From the NCBI GenBank assembly GCA_000310025.1, contig FN649742.1:466241-530240 (forward strand): a stretch of 64,000 nucleotides of DNA. Direction: 5' to 3'. Below the pieces are notes generated by a model. It searched no databases, was not told the origin of the DNA, and worked only from the letters and a program-made list of their open reading frames with translations. This DNA is from Ectocarpus siliculosus. Its lineage: Eukaryota; Sar; Phaeophyceae; Ectocarpales; Ectocarpaceae. Shown in pieces: positions 58,501 to 64,000 of the stretch (positions are counted from its first letter, which is position 1; every line of letters begins with the position of its first letter). The position numbers and the translations under genes are program-made.

Positions 58501-61500
58501 AAGGCATAGTCTATGGGTTGGAGAGCCATGACCGTAGCAAAGCTGTATTTTCTCTCTTCGAACTGCGTCGTGACTAGGATGTGGCGGACTTGATTGATTC
58601 CAAACGAGCATTTTGTTGTGTCGGAAATGAATTTATTTCAATGGCGCCTTCTTGCTCGATTGCGGTCATGCGACGTTAAGGTCAACTTGTTTTCCTGCTT
58701 AAGTGTGTTGTGCTTGCTGCTTGCCGCTTCATGTTTGGCCCTTGCCCTCCCGTTGTAGGCAAACGCTACAGCAGACGAGGCCGCGCAAGAAGCTAGCTTG
58801 GAAGCCGCGGCAAAGTGGGAGGCTAAGGTCGAGCAGCTGCAGGTGACAGGTTTTTTGAACAGCAGTAGTGCACGCGAGCATGCTGCAGGTGGTTGGAAAT
58901 CACGAAAATTGCGTCAGTCGCACTCATCTACTAACTCCTCTATAGTATGCATATGTAGCTTCATACCACCGTAGCGGGTTTGCTACTCTCAAGTAGTCTC
59001 ATGTTAGGCCACGGTGCCTCCAGAGTTGACTGTTTAACGTTGGCCAGAGCGTGTAGGTGAGGTTATGACATTAGCCGCGAAGAGTGATGTCAGCAGCTTC
59101 AGCGAAAAAACGCTAGAAATAGAAATATGCTTGATGGAGCCGTCCGTAGTCTGAGAGAGCCATCCCTGTCGTAATAACGACCCAACGTATTATAGTAGCC
59201 CAACCCTACCCTAGCACAGTAAGGCTAACTTTCTCATTTGTCCTCCTGCTGCACCAGATGCCGGATCTACTCATACTTGGCACTGCCGAAAGATAGACCC
59301 TGGGCAATGCATGTGTTCTTCATTTGATCCTCGTTTACGTGTCATACATCATTCGTCATTCAAGGCGGCTCTTGAGGAGGCTAGAAGGGACGCGGCCTCT
59401 GCTGCCGCCAAAAAGGCGCTCGCCGACGACGACTCCTCCAAAGCCGCCGCGACCGTATCAGCGCAGCTGGTCACCGCAACAGAGGATTTGGAGAGCATGC
59501 GAAAGTCTTCGGTAGAGCGGGAAGCAAAGCTGGAGCAGATCGGGCGGGCTTTGGCAGAAAAGGTGAGCCTTGTGCAGGCACAGTGCAGAACCGCGATGGC
59601 TAGGATTTTCTTGCTATGTCGTGCAGGAAGGAGATCAGGCCGTCTGGTAGAAGTGCCGTTTTTTTATGTTTTCAAGAATGGAGATGTTTGTGTTTCGTTG
59701 TCAAGTCTGCAAGACAGCCCACGGAGGGTGGCACGTCCAGTCTACGACTATTATACAGTATATGGACCACAATCAAATGTTACTGATGATCATGTCTGCC
59801 TTGCTCTGGCTGACCGGCTAGTTCATGATGGACAAATTGAACGTGTGGAGTACCATATGTCACCAGACATTGCAGTCTAAGCCGCCCAGAGATTTAAAGC
59901 TCAAGCGCCCGTCTTGACGAAAGGTTTCAGGTTTGCATCCTATAATAGGTTTGTACACTCTCTTTCTGGGAATTCCATTGCTTCGTGGAAAACAGACCTC
60001 TAGCAACTATCATACGACGAATACAGCAACAACATCGCCCCAATTGTCCGTCTGGCTGTTTGATTGATTTTTCTGCCAGACTGACGAGGCCGACGCCAGC
60101 AAGCAACAGGTAGCAGTTTTGATTAAGGCTGCCAAGGAAGCAGAAGGTGCAATTGAGAAAGAGCGACAGGCAGTGGAGGCAGCGGCGGAGGCGAGGCGCG
60201 TGGACGAAGCAGAAAGAAATGCCAAGGAGATCGGTGCGCTTCGACAACAGCTCGACAACGCGGTGCGTATCGTACACACAGACAGATGAGGATGGTGGAT
60301 GGCGGATGGTGGATGGTGGGTACAGGATTTACGCATATTTTCGCGGTGGTTGTCCGGCCTGGTCGAGTAAAATGACAATCGTCAGCTACAAGGTAGCGTG
60401 TTGCTCGAGTGTGGGATCAGATGCTGAGCACGTACTAAGTAGGATTTTGCAGCGTTGCGCGTGGAATGTTGTGGGTGAATGTCGACACTGAACACGTGCC
60501 AGGCGCTTGGCCAACATGACTCAGAAGACGATCGAACATATCGACATTATTAAAAGAAGCCGCAACTATCCTGCCCGTCCTCTAGTCATTCCTCGCTTGG
60601 TTCTTCCGCTGGCGAGGGTGCCGAGTCAGTTGGTCAGTCAGTCGCACCTCAGCACACTCTTGCTTCCTTTCGTGCATGGTCTCTGCGCCCGAGGTTAACG
60701 TGTTTGGGGTGTTGGTGCGTGGACGTGATGCACTTGAATAATATAATATAATAGGTGCGAAGCCTTGCGGAGGCGTCTTCTGGCGGAGACCAGCAGATCG
60801 AGGCTCTACAGAAGGAGCTGTCGGCTGTCCAGCACGTGAGCGACCGATCGGTCGATGGGTGTGGAACGCTTTCCAGGCTAGGATGTGGGGGGTATCGACT
60901 TGTTTCGTGGAGCGTCTTAGGTCTTAGCTCAATGTCCCACATCCGAAACAACCTCTGCCAGCTTGGGTAGGTAGGAATGACTCCCTGGGTCCGAGAGCAC
61001 AAACACGGTAGTCACAGACTTCGAGCTTCTGCTGCTACTCTGTTGCCACGGCTGAACAGTTGAAGCCGAGTCGATGGCGTGATCATCAATCGGCTGTTGA
61101 TGTGTAACGTCCCACTGGCGTTTAGTCGTGTCTCTTTTTCTGGCGAAATCGTAAAGCGTTTCAACTCTTGTTCGCCCAGCCGAACAGTCGATGTCCCTGT
61201 GAGGCCAAATCATCTAGCTTAAGGCTTAGGGTTGCCGAGTTTGGGTTGTGTGTAGACGTTAAAACCCGTCGACTTATTTTGGTGTCTCTTCTGTATCAGC
61301 TATTCTCGATTATGTGGATGATCATGTAGTCCATGCCTCTATTTTTTTGTGGTCTTGACATTGCAGCGCGAGGAGCAGGAGGCCGCAGAGTGGCAGCGAC
61401 GCCTTGATGACTGCGCCCGACAGGCAAAGGAAGAGGCGGACCGCCAACATGTTTTGTTGACGCAGACGAAGGACACGATTAACGACGACTGGGCGCGTGA

Positions 61501-64000
61501 GCTGCGAAACAAGGAGGTCGGGTATTGGTGTTGCACAAACAATGCAATCGCAATTTTCTCGTTGTACCAGTCACTTGTATCCAAAGCCGTGCATTCACGT
61601 GAGGTTTGGGATCGGACCGTATGGCGTACTGTAGCTAGTGGGTTGGGGGGTTAGCTGCGCTGCCTTGCCTCGGTGTCGAGCATGCACTGACAAGTTGGAG
61701 CCATGGAACGAACCGCTGGCAGGCAACGCGGGCAGAGACGGAACTGCGCCTCCCTGGGCCTTGTGACGATGCCAGACGGGCTGATTACGCCAAGTATCGT
61801 ACGGCCCTTCTCTGTCCTTTTGGACTCGCGCTACTGCTCTGCACCGCTCTCTTTTGAGTCTTTTGACATGCACCTGTTGTTCGTGTCGTTCCTGCCTATA
61901 CCCCGTTAGGCTACAATTACCCGGCTAGAAGCGGATGTGCAAGCCTCTAAGGAGGCACACCAGGCTGCAGCAAGGGAGAACGAAGTACAGAACGCACAGC
62001 TCCGGGAAGATAATGAAGGGTTGAGGGGTCAAGCGGAGCAGGTGGAGGTGCTGATGGCTAGGTGCGCTAGGTTAGAGGTGAGTCTGCGCACCGAGCACCT
62101 GTGTCGTGGTCAAGCGACGTTTTTGGCGAGACTTTGAAGGATTTGTTTTCAGGATTTGCTGAATCAGCGTCTGACGTGTTTGAAGCAAATTGTTTAGGAC
62201 ACTGACGCCTATGCAGGTGCTCATCATGATGGGACAGAGTGGCACGCACGCATCAATTTGTCGTCTTCCCCCACGACCCCCATCCCCTCTTCTATCTTCT
62301 AACGTGCTTCCTCTTTGTTCGGATCGGTCCTGTGTAGGAAGCAGCGACCTCTGCCGGCGCGGAGACAGAGCGACGCCTTCGCGGGGAGATGGAGCGGGAA
62401 CAGGGGCTAGCGCGAGAGGCGGAGGGGTCGGTATCGGCCTTGTCTCTGCGACTAGAAGAGGCTGCCAAGGAAGCGTCTGAGAAGGCAGCTTTGGCCGCTG
62501 AGCTGAAGAGCAGGCTGGAGGAAGTCCAGGTGGGGACAGCGGTGGTGTTGACCGCTGCGAACCACAGCTGCGTCTGCTGCTTTTCGCACGGGACTATGGT
62601 TTTTGCTGTGCTTCTTGTGCGGGAGGAGATGTAGCGGTCGTGCCGGGCATTCGACAAGTCCGCCTCGGAATACTCAGCACCTCTGATACACCTCTACGTC
62701 GTGCTCCCGTTTTGCCGAGAACGTCATCACGGCGTCTTGGTATGCCAGTGATGCTTTCAGGAGATGGAGATGGGGTCTACGCTGGTTTGTTATGGGGAAA
62801 AGCGAGAAAAACGACAACCGTAATGTAAATGCATGACAGACATTGCGAGGCGCGATAAAAGGCCGAATCATTCTGTGAAACGAGTCACATTACTTGAAGT
62901 CTTTTGACAGCTTTTCACGAGGCGACAGCAGTATCAGGGCTTCATGCGGACGCACAGACGACAGCAGAACATCAACTACAAATACTAGCACATATATACC
63001 AATTGCTGAGGTATGCGTGCGGGTTGGTTTGATTGCGCGCGATCGACAGGCGTTCCTGAGTCAGAGCGAAGACGACCGGAAGGCTGCAGAGGATCGAGAA
63101 GCGGCGGCGGCGTCCGAAGCGAAGGGGATGCAGCAGGCTGTCCGCGAGGCGGAGGAGAGGCTCCAAGACGCCAAGGCTGAACTTGAGGTACAACCTTGTG
63201 ATACAGAGGGTCTTGTTTGTTTACTTCATGATGCATACGGTGTGTTGGTAGTTATGATCCCCGGTGCAGTTTGATTTTTTTATTTTGCCGTCCACGTTTG
63301 CCATCCGATATTTCGTTGCGCCAACATGGTAGTATTCGGCTATTGAAACAGCCGCCAACATTATCGCTAACGTGATGTTTGGCCGGACGCTTGTTCGTTC
63401 TTGCACACGCAGGACCGGGATGCAGTTATCGCTGCCGTGGAGGACGCAAGGTCTGCTCACGAGAGAGAAGCAGAGCGGCTCCGAGATAAGCTCAGCGGAT
63501 TAGGCAAGTCGTTGACGCCCCTCGACCCCCATGCGAATGGCGCGGCTGTTTCCGCTAACGGTGACTCCCTCAATGACTTCTCGAATGCAAGCGACGACGG
63601 GCGCGACGATCAAGTGGGCAATGCAGAGGTTCGTTTGGGGACGAAGGAAAGAAGCTGAAAGGCGCACTGGTAAAGAGCGCTCCAGATTGACTGTTGGGCG
63701 CGTGGTTGCTGTTACACAGCCATGGACAGCTGTCGCATTCTGCCTGTTGATCCTGAAAACTTTTGCACGCCGAGGCACGAAACCTAAGGCAGGGGTATGG
63801 TCTCTGATGGAGTACAGGTTTGACGGTTGTACTCCTGCTGCATATTGTACCACTACAAGTACTTGTTGCCGTTCTGCACGGGTGAAAGCACGGGCTGCGG
63901 TTGGTGGAGGGCACGTCGAGTGTTTCTGTTCGTTGAATCGTCCGACCACAAAACATCGGACCATGCGAGACTCGAGCCCTGCGGGGTGAGTATGTGCTTT
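49670..64000 (+). CDS. USO1: USO1/p115 general vesicular transport factor, 3' end beyond the window
   Basis: USO1/p115 tethers ER-derived vesicles to the Golgi. Exons: 49670-50032, 50731-50874, 51188-51355, 51630-51803, 52043-52399, 52715-52824, 53302-53395, 53683-53849, 54054-54622, 55279-55422, 55841-56226, 56558-56661, 56979-57135, 57838-57906, 58759-58842, 59365-59562, 60080-60262, 60755-60835, 61367-61516, 61910-62077, 62338-62529, 62922-63010, 63061-63187, 63413-63628. The frame is open through all 24 (1498 codons). Residues 1 to about 715 form the ARM head: DRRNALDALLKLSQ, the p115-like block LRDPREEVRNEVILLLGQ, then KKFVAFQEGFERLFDIMSGEG. The tail is a Glu/Ala/Gln-rich coiled coil split over many short exons. 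Human p115 has 962 residues and yeast Uso1 about 1790, so this tail is long. The exons at 62922 and 63061 use internal acceptors chosen by frame and are less sure. No certain stop codon is seen. Confidence 0.9.
51817..51858. repeat. Short inverted repeat built from the TACTGCTGTA motif
   Basis: The arms GTACAGCAGTA (51817-51827) and TACTGCTGTAC (51848-51858) are perfect reverse complements separated by 20 bases. They lie in the USO1 intron between exons 4 and 5. The same motif recurs elsewhere in the window. Confidence 0.9.
54802..54833. repeat. (TC)n dinucleotide microsatellite
   Basis: Sixteen TC units lie in the USO1 intron between exons 9 and 10 (54623-55278). Confidence 0.95.
54995..55026. 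repeat. (TACGG)n pentanucleotide repeat
   Basis: Six perfect TACGG units in the same USO1 intron as the TC tract. The related word CGTACCGTACCAC occurs near 17176-17210, 26347 and 45966. Confidence 0.93.
55474..55516. repeat. (GTT)n trinucleotide repeat
   Basis: A GTT/TTG tract with one variant unit near its start, in the USO1 intron between exons 10 and 11. Confidence 0.93.
57689..57713. repeat. (GTAAT)n pentanucleotide repeat
   Basis: Five GTAAT units lie about 125 bases upstream of the USO1 exon at 57838-57906. Confidence 0.92.
58218..58242. repeat. (GAT)n trinucleotide repeat
   Basis: Eight GAT units in the USO1 intron between exons 14 and 15 (57907-58758). Confidence 0.92.

Overview
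The window is nuclear DNA from an intron-rich eukaryote. Seven protein-coding genes can be built, and the four long recognisable ones (MCM5, SEC63, an NhaC-family antiporter and USO1/p115) are broken into 9 to 24+ short exons. Introns run from about 150 bases to almost 3 kb. Donors are GT, or GC in one case. Exons are GC-leaning with Ala, Gly, Gln and Glu homopolymer runs; introns and spacers hold many microsatellites, a TTAGGG-type tract and a dispersed TACTGCTGTA motif. This best suits a stramenopile alga, most likely a brown alga such as Ectocarpus. That is an inference from gene style, not proof. I see no bacterial operons, no CRISPR array, no rRNA or convincing tRNA, and no intact transposon.

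Layout, left to right: (1) 1-6801, minus strand, partial: a large armadillo/HEAT-like protein of no family I recognise, running off the left edge. (2) 7710-9063, plus: a low-complexity polyQ/polyE/polyA protein with a tentative model. (3) 12050-21484, minus: MCM5, a replicative helicase subunit; sixteen exons join to exactly 735 codons. (4) 21908-27090, plus: a three-exon gene for a 190-residue protein with a coiled-coil N-terminus, divergent from MCM5. (5) 29310-39334, minus: SEC63, the ER translocon J-protein. (6) 43530-49483, minus: an NhaC-type sodium/proton antiporter with an extra N-terminal signal peptide and probable beta-sandwich domain. (7) 49670 to beyond the right edge, plus: USO1/p115, the Golgi vesicle-tethering factor, with an ARM head and a long coiled-coil tail. 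Its first codon lies 186 bases from the antiporter's.

The genes do not form one pathway. SEC63 (import into the ER) and USO1 (ER-to-Golgi tethering) both serve the secretory route and lie about 10 kb apart; this may be chance. Exon models were made by hand from reading-frame continuity, splice sites and recalled family motifs. In the four recognisable genes the reading frame closes across every junction, which is the main support for the models. The most unusual items are the antiporter's N-terminal fusion, the unrecognised ARM protein, a forced GC-AG intron in MCM5, tandem repeats lying on splice sites, a two-copy dispersed repeat, and short inverted TACTGCTGTA elements.
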